NCBI GenBank assembly: GCA_019347645.1 | Contig: JAHWKZ010000009.1 | Location: forward strand, 1-23,366 | DNA length: 23,366 nt | Source of the DNA: Gemmatimonadota bacterium | GTDB taxonomy: Bacteria > Gemmatimonadota > Gemmatimonadetes > JACCXV01 > JAHWKZ01 | Direction of reading: 5' to 3' | Part shown: positions 16,801 to 23,366 of the stretch, piece after piece | Layout of the letters: every line of letters starts with the position of its first letter | Position numbering within the stretch: the first letter of the stretch is position 1 | Made by a program: the position numbers and the translations under genes | The notes under the pieces: model-generated | What the model saw: only the letters and a program-made list of their open reading frames with translations | The model's database searches: none | Told to the model about the DNA's origin: nothing

Positions 16801-16875
16801 TCCCCGACGGGCGCGTGCATCGCTGATCTCGGTGCGACGCCTGATACCTGCCCTGCCTAGCATCCGGAGGGGCCC

Positions 16876-17904
16876 TTGCCGACCTGGACCCTGGGCGAAC
16901 TCGCCGACGCGGTCGACGCCCGATTGGAGGGCGATCCCGACGTCGTGATCCGCGGCGTCGCCAGGCTCGAGGACGCCGGTCCCCACGACATCTCCTTCCT
17001 GGCGAACCCGAAGTACGAGGAGGCCGCCGCGCGGTCGACCGCCGGCGCCGTGGTGGCGGGCGACGCGTACGCCGCCGATGGGCAGAACGTCCTGCGCAGC
17101 GACAATCCCTATCTCACCTTCGCCCGGGCCGCCGAGCTGATCGCGCCCGCCCTCGAGCCCGAGCCCGGGGTCGCGGAGACGGCGGTGATCGCGCCGCGGG
17201 TCTCCGTGCCCGAGAGCGCCTCGATCGGCCCCCACGTGGTGATCGGGGCGGACGTCTCGCTCGGGGCCCGGGTGGTGATCGGCGCCGGCAGCGTGATCGA
17301 GGATGGGGTCTCGATCGGGACGGAGACGCGGGTGTTTCCGCGGGTGACGATCCATTCCGGCACCCGGATCGGTGTCCGGTGCGTGATCCAGAGCGGTTCG
17401 GTGCTGGGATCCGACGGCTTCGGCTACGCCACCGACAGCGCCGGTCGCCACCATCGAGTCCCTCAGCGGGGTGGATTGGTGATCGGCGACGACGTCGACA
17501 TCGGGGCCAACTGCACCATCGATCGCGGCTCGCCGGGCGACACGACGATCGGTGACGGGACCAAGATTGACAACCTCGTGCACGTCGCCCATAATGTCGC
17601 GATCGGTCGCGGGGTCATCGTGGTGGCCCAGGTGGGGGTCGCCGGGAGCACCAAGATCGGGGACCACGCCGTCCTGGGCGGACAGGCGGGGATCACCGGC
17701 CACGCCTCGATCGGCGCGAGGGCCCGGATCGGCGGTCAGGCGGGGGTGATCGGCGACGTCCCGGCCGGCGCCGAGTACTCGGGCTATCCGGCGCGTCCGC
17801 ATCGCGAGCAGATGCGCTCCCAGGCGCTCTTCGCGCGGCTGCCCGACCTCTTCGATCGCCTCAAGGCTCTCGAAACCAAGCTCCGCGACGCCGAGCCCCG
17901 ATGA
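16876..17904 (+). CDS. lpxD: UDP-3-O-acyl-glucosamine N-acyltransferase LpxD
   Basis: A 342-residue acyltransferase for the third step of lipid A synthesis, moving an R-3-hydroxyacyl chain from ACP to the amine of UDP-3-O-acylglucosamine. An N-terminal uridine-binding domain (about 1-100) precedes a left-handed hexapeptide-repeat helix (about 103-290) and a C-terminal helical tail (RLPDLFDRLKALETKL). The catalytic His falls at residue 239 in VHVAHN, the same number as in E. coli. The start is a TTG at 16876 with GGAGG at 16866-16870; the N-terminal WTLGELADAV matches the family, so nothing is missing. Its stop overlaps the lpxC-fabZ ATG. Confidence 0.95.
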   Translation: MPTWTLGELADAVDARLEGDPDVVIRGVARLEDAGPHDISFLANPKYEEAAARSTAGAVVAGDAYAADGQNVLRSDNPYLTFARAAELIAPALEPEPGVAETAVIAPRVSVPESASIGPHVVIGADVSLGARVVIGAGSVIEDGVSIGTETRVFPRVTIHSGTRIGVRCVIQSGSVLGSDGFGYATDSAGRHHRVPQRGGLVIGDDVDIGANCTIDRGSPGDTTIGDGTKIDNLVHVAHNVAIGRGVIVVAQVGVAGSTKIGDHAVLGGQAGITGHASIGARARIGGQAGVIGDVPAGAEYSGYPARPHREQMRSQALFARLPDLFDRLKALETKLRDAEPR

Positions 17905-19262
17905 TCGAATCCACCGGCCGACAGCTCACCATCGCCCGCCCGGTCACGTACTCCGGGATCGGGCTCCACACCGGCAACCAGTGCCAGATGACCTTCGTCC
18001 CCGCGGAAGCCGACACGGGCATCCGCTTCGTTCGCGTGGACCTCGAGGACCAGCCCGAGATCGCTGTCGACCCCGATCACGTGATCGGCGTCGAGCGCGG
18101 CACCTCGATCGGCGTGGACGGCAACAAGATCCACACCATCGAGCACGTCCTGGCGGCGGTGGCGGTCAAGGGGATCGACAACCTGCGGATCGAGCTCGAC
18201 GCGGCCGAGCCTCCCGTCGGCGACGGATCGAGCCTTCCCTTCTGGAAGGCGCTGCACGAGGCCGGTCTCGCCGAGCTCGACGCCCCCCGCCGGAGCTATG
18301 TCGTCGACGATCCGATCTTCTACGAGGATGGCGACGTCCAGATCATCCTGCTGCCCTCCGACCGCCTCCAGGTCACCTTCTCGATCGACTTCGATCACCC
18401 GCTGGTGGGCCACCAGTTCGAGTCGTTCGAGATCACGCCCGAGACGTTCGAGAACGAGATCGCGCCCGCGCGGACGTTCGGCTTCCTGCACGAGATCGAA
18501 CAGCTGAAGGCGGCCGGGCTGATCCGCGGCGGGAACCTGCGGAACGCGATCGTCATCGGGGAGGACAAGATCCTCAACGAGGAGCGGCTCCGTTTCCCGA
18601 CCGAGCTCGTGCGCCACAAGATCCTCGACCTCCTCGGCGACCTGAAGGTCCTCAACGTCGATATCAGGGCGCACATCATCGCCCGTCGCTCCGGTCACCG
18701 CACCCACCTGGCGCTGGTCCAGATCCTGAAGCGGCGGATGGAGGCCTCCGGGGACAACGGGGGAGCGCCCGCGGAGGCCGAGCCGACCGCCGTGCGGGAG
18801 CCCGCCCGGGAGGCGCGGTCGGTCAAGCCGGTCCTCGACGTGGGGGAGATCCTCGAGCTGCTGCCGCACCGCTACCCGTTCCTGCTCGTCGATCGGGTCC
18901 TCGAGCTGGAGGAGGGCAAGCGCGTGGTGGGAATCAAGAACGTCACCATCAGCGAGCCCTTCTTCCAAGGCCACTTCCCCGGCCATCCGGTGATGCCCGG
19001 CGTGCTGATCGTGGAGGCGATGGGCCAGGTGGGGGGACTGTTGCTGATGACGCTGGTCGACGATCCGAAGAGCAAGGTGGTGTACTTCACCGGTCTCGAC
19101 AACGTGCGGTTCCGTCAGCCGGTGCGCCCCGGCGACCAGCTCGTCTGCGAGCTCGAGCTGGTTCGCCGCCGGGGCACCCACTGCAAGGTCCGGGGAGTGG
19201 CGAAGGTGGGGGGCGTCGTCGTGGCCGAAGCCGAGCTCATGGCGTCGGTCGTTCCCAAATGA
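17901..19262 (+). CDS. lpxC-fabZ: Bifunctional LpxC deacetylase / FabZ dehydratase fusion
   Basis: A 453-residue fusion of two enzymes. Residues 5-283 are LpxC, the zinc-dependent UDP-3-O-acyl-N-acetylglucosamine deacetylase that commits carbon to lipid A: Glu81 and zinc ligand His82 (HTIEH), His239 and Asp243 (HKILDLLGD), and His266 (SGHRTH). After a low-complexity Ala/Glu/Arg linker (about 284-309), residues 310-453 are FabZ, the 3-hydroxyacyl-ACP dehydratase of fatty-acid synthesis, with HRYPFLLVDRV, catalytic His358 (GHFPGHPVMPG) and Glu372 (VEAMGQ). LpxC-FabZ fusions are known in Bacteroidota and relatives. All key residues of both halves are intact. ATGA overlaps join it to lpxD upstream and lpxA downstream. 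Confidence 0.96.
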   Translation: MIESTGRQLTIARPVTYSGIGLHTGNQCQMTFVPAEADTGIRFVRVDLEDQPEIAVDPDHVIGVERGTSIGVDGNKIHTIEHVLAAVAVKGIDNLRIELDAAEPPVGDGSSLPFWKALHEAGLAELDAPRRSYVVDDPIFYEDGDVQIILLPSDRLQVTFSIDFDHPLVGHQFESFEITPETFENEIAPARTFGFLHEIEQLKAAGLIRGGNLRNAIVIGEDKILNEERLRFPTELVRHKILDLLGDLKVLNVDIRAHIIARRSGHRTHLALVQILKRRMEASGDNGGAPAEAEPTAVREPAREARSVKPVLDVGEILELLPHRYPFLLVDRVLELEEGKRVVGIKNVTISEPFFQGHFPGHPVMPGVLIVEAMGQVGGLLLMTLVDDPKSKVVYFTGLDNVRFRQPVRPGDQLVCELELVRRRGTHCKVRGVAKVGGVVVAEAELMASVVPK

Positions 19263-20047
19263 CGACCCCGGCGACCGAAGCGATCCACGCCACCGCCATC
19301 GTCGATTCCACCGCCCAGGTGCACGAGACCGCACGCGTAGGCGCCTACGCGATCGTCGGGCCGCACGTGACGGTCGGCGAGGAGACACGGATCTACCCCC
19401 ACGCCGTCGTCGAGCGCGACACGACGGTGGGCGAGCGATGCCGGATCCATTACGGGGCGGTCATCGGTGGCGATCCCCAGGACCTCAAGTACGAGGGCGA
19501 GAGCACGACCTGTATCATCGGGAACGACACGGTGATCCGCGAGTACGTCACGGTGAACCGGGGAACGCGGGCGCTCGGCCGCACCCAGATCGGCGACGGG
19601 TGCCTCCTCATGGCGTATGTCCACGTGGCCCACGACTGCCAGATCGGCGACAAGGTGATCCTGTCCAACGCGGTCAACGTCGCGGGTCACGTGACGATCG
19701 ACGAACAGGCGATCGTGGGCGGGATGACACCGATCCATCAGTTCGTCCGGATCGGAGCCCACGCGTTCGTGGGCGGCGCCGCGCGGGTACAGAAGGACAT
19801 CCCGCCGTACGTGAAGGTCGCCGGCAACCCGGCCGCGCTCTACGGGTTGAACTCGGTCGGGCTCGAGCGGCGGAACTTCCCCGAGAACGTCCGCAACGAG
19901 CTGAAGCGCGCCTATCGCCTGTTCTTCAACTCCAAGCACAACATCACCCAGGCGGTCGAGCGGGCTCGGGCCGAGCTGCATCCGTATCCGGAGGTGGTGA
20001 GGTTTATAACGTTTATAGCCGAAAGCGAACGCGGCGTCACGGTGTAG
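19259..20047 (+). CDS. lpxA: UDP-N-acetylglucosamine O-acyltransferase LpxA
   Basis: A 262-residue enzyme for the first step of lipid A synthesis, adding an R-3-hydroxyacyl chain from ACP to UDP-GlcNAc. The hexapeptide-repeat left-handed helix covers about residues 8-185, and the C-terminal helical domain includes GLERRNFPENVRNELKRAYR. Catalytic His125 (VHVAHD) and the acyl-length residue Gly173 (FVGGAARV) fall at E. coli numbering, which suggests acceptance of a long (about C14) chain as in E. coli; that is inference. The ATG overlaps the lpxC-fabZ stop. The last 15 codons contain an AT-rich stretch with two GTTTATA copies. A strong hairpin follows 45 bases after the stop. Confidence 0.96.
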   Translation: MTTPATEAIHATAIVDSTAQVHETARVGAYAIVGPHVTVGEETRIYPHAVVERDTTVGERCRIHYGAVIGGDPQDLKYEGESTTCIIGNDTVIREYVTVNRGTRALGRTQIGDGCLLMAYVHVAHDCQIGDKVILSNAVNVAGHVTIDEQAIVGGMTPIHQFVRIGAHAFVGGAARVQKDIPPYVKVAGNPAALYGLNSVGLERRNFPENVRNELKRAYRLFFNSKHNITQAVERARAELHPYPEVVRFITFIAESERGVTV

Positions 20048-20091
20048 GTCGGGGTCGCTGAAGACGCCCGATCTCGCGGCGATCCCTCGTC

Positions 20092-20133
20092 GGGGCTCCT
20101 GCGGCGTGGATTTTCACCACGCCTCGGAGCCCC
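20092..20133 (+). terminator. Strong hairpin after lpxA, likely operon end
   Basis: GGGGCTCC (20092-20099) pairs with GGAGCCCC (20126-20133), and inside it GGCGTGG (20103-20109) pairs with CCACGCC (20117-20123) around an ATTTTCA loop. Only a small internal loop (TGC against TC) separates the two perfect stems, for 15 base pairs in total. No T-run follows, so it may be a Rho-assisted or U-tract-less terminator, or a 3' stabilising structure for the lpx transcript. Confidence 0.6.
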
Positions 20134-20202
20134 TCCTCGCGATCGCCACGATCTCGGACGTCTTGAGCGACCTTGGACGTTTGTTACGGGAACACCTTTG
20201 CG

Positions 20203-20220
20203 ACCCAGTACAGGCTGGGT
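20203..20220 (+). promoter_or_regulatory. Small perfect inverted repeat upstream of the cyclase gene
   Basis: ACCCAG (20203-20208), a six-base spacer and CTGGGT (20215-20220) form a perfect inverted repeat about 95 bases before the cyclase start. It could be an operator or a short hairpin. No convincing -35/-10 pair was found in 20134-20313. Confidence 0.25.
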
Positions 20221-20313
20221 GTCCACGAGAACGGGTAAACTGCCAAATCGTCCACACTGAAGTATGCGCCGTAGTTGGCGATTTTCGGACACTGCTAGGC
20301 GGAAGTAAGAACA

Positions 20314-21864
20314 ATGCCACGACGTTTCGTCGCCACTGTTCTCTTCACCGACATCGTGGGTTCGACCGAAAAGGCGGCGGTCCTGGGCGACAGGCGCTGG
20401 AGGGAACTCCTCGATCGTCATCACGTCCTGGTACGAGAGCAACTGGGCCGCTTCCGCGGCAAGGAAATCGCGACCGCCGGGGACGGGTTTCTCGCCGTTT
20501 TTACGGATCCATCCTGGGCCATCGGTTGCGCCGCGACCGTCCGGGACCGAGTGACGGAGATCGGGCTGCAAGTTCGCTGCGGGGTCCATCTGGGACAGGT
20601 CGAATGGTCGGATACGGATGTGAGTGGGATCGCCGTGCACATTGGAGCGCGAGTCGCGGCGCACGCGGGGCCGGGCGAGGTGCTGGTCTCGGCGACTGTG
20701 AGGGATGCGGAGCTGGGGTCGGAATTCAAGTTCGAGGATCGCGGCCTGCATGAGCTCAAGGGTGTTCCCGGTGATCTGCGGCTCTACGCGCTCGCCGGAG
20801 TGCCATACGATTTGGCGGAGGACATCGCAGGCGTGGCGACCGAGCCGGATCGGTCGCTCACCACCAGTGTCGAGCCGGGGCTCACAGTCGAGCGCGATGC
20901 AATCTGGTGGCCCCGGCTGCCGTGGGCGCTGGTCGCGGCCGGATTCCTCGCCCTGGCTGGCGTTGGGTTGTGGATCTGGACCCTACGGGGAGGCGGCGCT
21001 ACGCCTCCCTCGGTCACGCGCACCACTGTGACGCTGCCCGCGAATCAGATTCTCGACACCCAGGAACAGGCGATGCCCCTCGCGCTCTCCCCTGACGGGC
21101 GACGCTTGGTATACGTCGCCCACAGAACCGGCCGCAAGATGCTCCATATACGCGACCTCGACTCGTTCGAGGCAAGGCCGATTGCAGGCACTGAGGGCGC
21201 GCGGTATCCGTTCTTTTCACCGGATGGACAGTGGCTGGCGTTCTTCGCTGGTGGGAAGCTGAAGCGCGTGGCGATTCAGGGGGGCTCCCCGATCACCGTG
21301 TGCGATGCGCCCGTCATCGGACGAGGTGGAGCCTGGGGACCCGATGGAACGATCGTGTTCGATCCCGGGATGTCCGGGCTGATGCGCGTCGGTGTCGATG
21401 GCGGAACCCCAGAGCGGCTGGTGAGTCAGGACGCGGAGATGGACGATCGCAACCTGTCGTGGCCGCAGTTCCTGCCAGACGGTCGAGCCCTTCTCGCGAC
21501 CGCTACTATGGAACGGAGCTCGGCTCTGGTGGTGCTCTCTTTGGACACCGGCATATGGCGCCAGCTTGGCCAAGGGTCTCAGGCGCAGTATGTGCCGTCC
21601 GGGCACCTCGTGTTTCACGCCCCGGCAGTGAAGGAGGGGGAGCTGCAGGCCGTCGAATTCGACTTGGAACGTCTCGCAATCCGCGGCGAGCCTGTCTCGG
21701 TGCTCGACAGGGTTTTCCGTTCGGAGAATGGCGGGGGGGCGTACTTCGCCGTGGCTCGAGACGGCGCGCTTGTTTTTGCTCGCGGCGGCCATGCGCGCAC
21801 GCTCGTGGGAGTCGACCGGAACGGTCGCCGCACGCCGCTCCTGGACGAGCGCTCCAGATCGTAA
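20314..21864 (+). CDS. Class III nucleotide cyclase fused to a propeller (5' part of a broken gene)
   Basis: A 516-residue open frame with GGAAG eight bases before its ATG. Residues 5-160 are a class III adenylate/guanylate cyclase catalytic domain: metal-binding Asp13 (FTDIVGST) and Asp57 (TAGDGF), substrate-binding Lys50, Asp102 near the base-specifying position, and transition-state Arg113 (GARVAAHAGPGEVLVS). The Asn usually four residues before that Arg is His109. One membrane helix follows at about 203-223, then PD40/TolB-like propeller blades (ALSPDGRRLVYV, FFSPDGQWLAFF, FLPDGRALLAT), which would be outside the membrane. The frame stops at TAA 21862-21864 in mid-propeller, and matching sequence continues in the same frame beyond. 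The truncated product may still be made; whether it folds is unknown. Confidence 0.8.
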   Translation: MPRRFVATVLFTDIVGSTEKAAVLGDRRWRELLDRHHVLVREQLGRFRGKEIATAGDGFLAVFTDPSWAIGCAATVRDRVTEIGLQVRCGVHLGQVEWSDTDVSGIAVHIGARVAAHAGPGEVLVSATVRDAELGSEFKFEDRGLHELKGVPGDLRLYALAGVPYDLAEDIAGVATEPDRSLTTSVEPGLTVERDAIWWPRLPWALVAAGFLALAGVGLWIWTLRGGGATPPSVTRTTVTLPANQILDTQEQAMPLALSPDGRRLVYVAHRTGRKMLHIRDLDSFEARPIAGTEGARYPFFSPDGQWLAFFAGGKLKRVAIQGGSPITVCDAPVIGRGGAWGPDGTIVFDPGMSGLMRVGVDGGTPERLVSQDAEMDDRNLSWPQFLPDGRALLATATMERSSALVVLSLDTGIWRQLGQGSQAQYVPSGHLVFHAPAVKEGELQAVEFDLERLAIRGEPVSVLDRVFRSENGGGAYFAVARDGALVFARGGHARTLVGVDRNGRRTPLLDERSRS

Positions 21865-22614
21865 AGCCAGATCTGCGACGGTCTCGGATCAATCGTGACC
21901 GCCCGTTCGGGTATTCCCCTTGCGACGGAGGGACATAATCTCGTTCCGATATGGAGTCCGGATAGCAATAGCCGACGCGTTGCGTACACGTCCAACGGCG
22001 AGATGTACTCGAGAGCCGCTGACACGCGCGATGAGCCGCAGCCTCTCCTCGTGCGCGACCACCCGCAGTACCCGAACGCATGGTCGCAGGATGAGCGCGT
22101 TCTCGTCTTTGTCAACGATCACCCGACGAACAGAGCCGATATTTGGCTGATGGAGCTGGGTCGGGAGCCGCGCCCCCTCATAGCCACGCGTGCCAATGAA
22201 TTTATGTCACGTCTATCTTCCGACGAGCGCTGGATCGCGTACGTCTCGGACGAGTCCGGTCGGTACGAGGTCTATGTTCGGCCCTTCCCGAACGTCGATG
22301 AAGGAAAGTGGGTCATATCGACGGCTGGGGGGTTGGAGCCCGTTTGGTCCCCCACCGGCCGCGAGTTATTCTACGTAAACGGGGCTACGATGATGGCCGC
22401 AGCCATCGAGACGCGGGGCACGACATTGAGCGCGGCGGCGCCGGATGTACTCTTCACCGGCCCGTTCGAGACAGGGTCTACCTAATTCGACATCTCGCCC
22501 GACGGCACCTATTTCGTTATGGTGGAGGCCGACCCGGACGCGAAGCCGACCCAGGTTCACGTCGTCCTCCATTGGGATGAGGAGCTAGAGCGACTTACGA
22601 CCCCCTCGCGATAG
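21865..22614 (+). pseudogene. 3' remnant of the cyclase-propeller gene
   Basis: This continues the upstream frame without a shift. It encodes further propeller repeats (VPIWSPDSNSRRVAYTSNG, NAWSQDERVLVFVNDHP, RLSSDERWIAYVSDESGRYE, EPVWSPTGRELFYVNG) and the usual family ending (FDISPDGTYFVMVEAD, then HVVLHWDEELERL), closing at TAG 22612-22614. A second in-frame TAA at 22483-22485 falls just before FDISPDG. The joint at about 21845-21900 lacks the blade expected after the RNGRRTPLLDER segment and holds unrelated residues, so the gene has two nonsense codons plus a small deletion or scrambling. A 197-codon piece from GTG 21895 to 22485 is open, but I see no independent start signal. AT-rich codons are commoner here than in the lpx genes. 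Confidence 0.78.
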
Positions 22615-22808
22615 AGCGAATCCTGGCGTCGAACTGACCGGCGGGACTCCACGTAGCCTAAGCTCCGCAACAAGCAGCATATCTCCGGTAAATTTCTCGA
22701 TTACACGAACCAGTCGGCCGGACGGGTCGGGGATGCTTCCCAATCTGGGTTTAGTCGCTATTGCTCCAGCGCCTCAGTGTGCCCATCCTGCTCTTCACCC
22801 GGCGTACC
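22615..22808. other. Non-coding stretch after the broken cyclase gene
   Basis: No gene, RNA or promoter was recognised. Both strands contain short open frames without a start and ribosome site, and composition is less GC-rich than in the envelope genes. If the small minus-strand ORF at 22809-22970 is not real, the gene-free stretch extends to 22992, 378 bases in all. Confidence 0.5.
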
Positions 22809-22970
22809 TCACCTGCTGCGCCACCTAGTGGCGTACGGCAGCACGAACAAATACAGACCGCCGAAGAGCACAAGGAAGAGCGGGACCAGCGTCGAGAGTC
22901 CCACCCAGAGGGCAAGCTGCCCCTGTCCCGAGAAGGCGAAGTTGACCACCACGTTCGCGAGGTCGCACAT
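22809..22970 (-). CDS. Small hydrophobic membrane protein, 53 residues, unknown
   Basis: The minus strand reads from ATG (complement of 22968-22970) to TGA (complement of 22809-22811). The product starts MCDLANVVVNFAFSGQGQ, has one long hydrophobic segment at about 19-47 (LALWVGLSTLVPLFLVLF, then GGLYLFVLPYA) and ends in a basic TRWRSR, as expected for a small membrane protein with a cytoplasmic C-terminus. About 45 of 52 sense codons after the ATG end in G or C, like the real genes here, which argues for a coding history. An in-frame TAA three codons upstream fixes the start. No clear ribosome site was found. It could be a genuine microprotein or a leftover of a longer gene. Confidence 0.5.
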   Translation of the reverse strand: MCDLANVVVNFAFSGQGQLALWVGLSTLVPLFLVLFGGLYLFVLPYATRWRSR

Positions 22971-22992
22971 TGTACTTTAAGATCTCTTCTCC

Positions 22993-23127
22993 ATGAGTCT
23001 TCTCAGCGAATGGAACGAGCGGAAGAAGGTGTCGCCGCATCGGCCGGGGCGGCCGCGGACGTGGCGGCTGGTGTTCGTGTTCCTGCTCGTGCTGGTGGCG
23101 TTCTGGGTCCTCGGCCGGGTCGGATGA
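22993..23127 (+). CDS. Small single-helix membrane protein, 44 residues
   Basis: A 44-residue ORF from ATG 22993 to TGA 23125-23127. The first half is polar and very basic (NERKKVSPHRPGRPRTWR), and the second half is one hydrophobic helix (LVFVFLLVLVAFWVLG), so it should sit in the inner membrane with its N-terminus in the cytoplasm. The stop overlaps the ATG of the acyltransferase gene in an ATGA arrangement, the coupling used throughout this window, which is the main evidence that it is real. Nearly every codon ends in G or C. Function is unknown; it might assist or anchor the downstream enzyme, which is inference. Confidence 0.68.
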   Translation: MSLLSEWNERKKVSPHRPGRPRTWRLVFVFLLVLVAFWVLGRVG

Positions 23128-23366
23128 GAGTCCCGGTCGAGCGGTTTCGAACGATCGCCTTCCGCCTCCTGGCCCGCCGGGCGGGTTGGGTGCTGGCGGG
23201 CGCCGTCCGGGCGATGGCCCGCACTTGGCGCTACGAGATCGAGGGGATCGAGCACCTCGGCGAGCTGCGGCGCTCGGGCCGCGGCGCGCTCTACTGCTTC
23301 TGGCACGGCCGCATGCTGGATCTCGCGGTGGCGCACGCGGATCGCGAGATCGGCGTCCTCGTCTCG
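23124..23366 (+). CDS. Lysophospholipid-acyltransferase-like protein (DUF374), 5' part
   Basis: The first 81 residues of a gene that runs off the right edge. A basic, hydrophobic N-terminus (FRTIAFRLLARRAGWVLAGA) suggests membrane association. The segment GALYCFWHGRMLD holds the H-x4-D acyltransferase motif (His61, Asp66) in the FWHG context typical of the DUF374 family related to LpxL/PlsC acyltransferases. The next segment IGVLVS is also as expected. These proteins are often found near lipid A and Kdo-transfer genes, in keeping with the lpx operon upstream. The substrate is not predictable from this fragment. The ATG at 23124 overlaps the preceding stop. Confidence 0.8.
   Translation, partial: MRVPVERFRTIAFRLLARRAGWVLAGAVRAMARTWRYEIEGIEHLGELRRSGRGALYCFWHGRMLDLAVAHADREIGVLVS

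Noticed and set aside
20106..20753. A 215-codon plus-strand frame upstream of and overlapping the cyclase
   Set aside because: Most of it is the shifted frame of the well-supported cyclase domain, and the part before 20314 shows no domain, ribosome site or coding-like codon use.
22615..22808. An open minus-strand frame of about 60 codons containing a RLVRVIEKFTGDMLLVAEL segment
   Set aside because: It has no suitable start codon or ribosome site, uses AT-ending codons, and no family is recognisable; chance is the simpler explanation.
22777..22980. A 67-codon plus-strand frame near the right edge
   Set aside because: Its product is a Ser/Pro/Arg/Lys-rich non-pattern, while the minus strand of the same bases gives a coherent membrane protein with GC-ending codons.

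Overview
The window is high-GC DNA from a diderm, lipopolysaccharide-making bacterium. The gene content is outer-membrane biogenesis (Lol, Bam, Skp/OmpH, Lpx), an lpxC-fabZ fusion, and the McsA-McsB-ClpC arginine-phosphorylation system better known from Firmicutes. Together with large Omp85 and PD40-propeller proteins, this fits the FCB/Gemmatimonadota-like part of the tree. That placement is inference from gene order and family knowledge; no marker phylogeny was done. Nearly every gene is on the + strand, and many stop/start codons overlap as ATGA or GTGA.

Region 1 (1-4385) is a regulatory and envelope cluster: the tail of an unknown protein, an ECF sigma factor, its membrane-anchored zinc-finger anti-sigma factor, a lipoprotein of unknown function, an ApbE-type flavin transferase with a lipoprotein signal, and a degenerate-receiver/GGDEF protein. 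Region 2 (4411-9418) holds prfB with an intact programmed +1 frameshift, lysS, and the lipoprotein-release genes lolC and lolD, separated by a 359-base gap with a predicted promoter. Region 3 (9496-13731) is mcsA-mcsB-clpC without a visible ctsR; it should mark proteins with phospho-arginine for ClpC-driven degradation.

Region 4 (13734-20047) is the outer-membrane operon: bamA, ompH/skp, lpxD, lpxC-fabZ and lpxA. It couples barrel-protein insertion with the first steps of lipid A synthesis and with the dehydratase that competes for the same hydroxyacyl-ACP pool. A strong hairpin follows lpxA.

Region 5 (20048-22992) interrupts the envelope cluster. It carries a decayed gene for a class III nucleotide cyclase fused through one membrane helix to a TolB/PD40-like propeller. 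The gene is broken by two in-frame stops and a damaged junction, and its base composition is visibly less GC-rich than its neighbours. A small hydrophobic minus-strand ORF follows. Region 6 (22993 to the end) resumes the envelope theme with a 44-residue single-helix membrane protein overlapping the start of a lysophospholipid-acyltransferase-like (DUF374) gene that runs off the window.

No tRNA, rRNA, CRISPR array, insertion sequence or phage gene was recognised. The most notable points are the prfB recoding site, the McsAB-ClpC module in an LPS-bearing background, the LpxC-FabZ fusion, the broken cyclase-propeller gene, a terminator-like hairpin at the 5' end of bamA, and two tiny divergent membrane-protein ORFs near the right edge.
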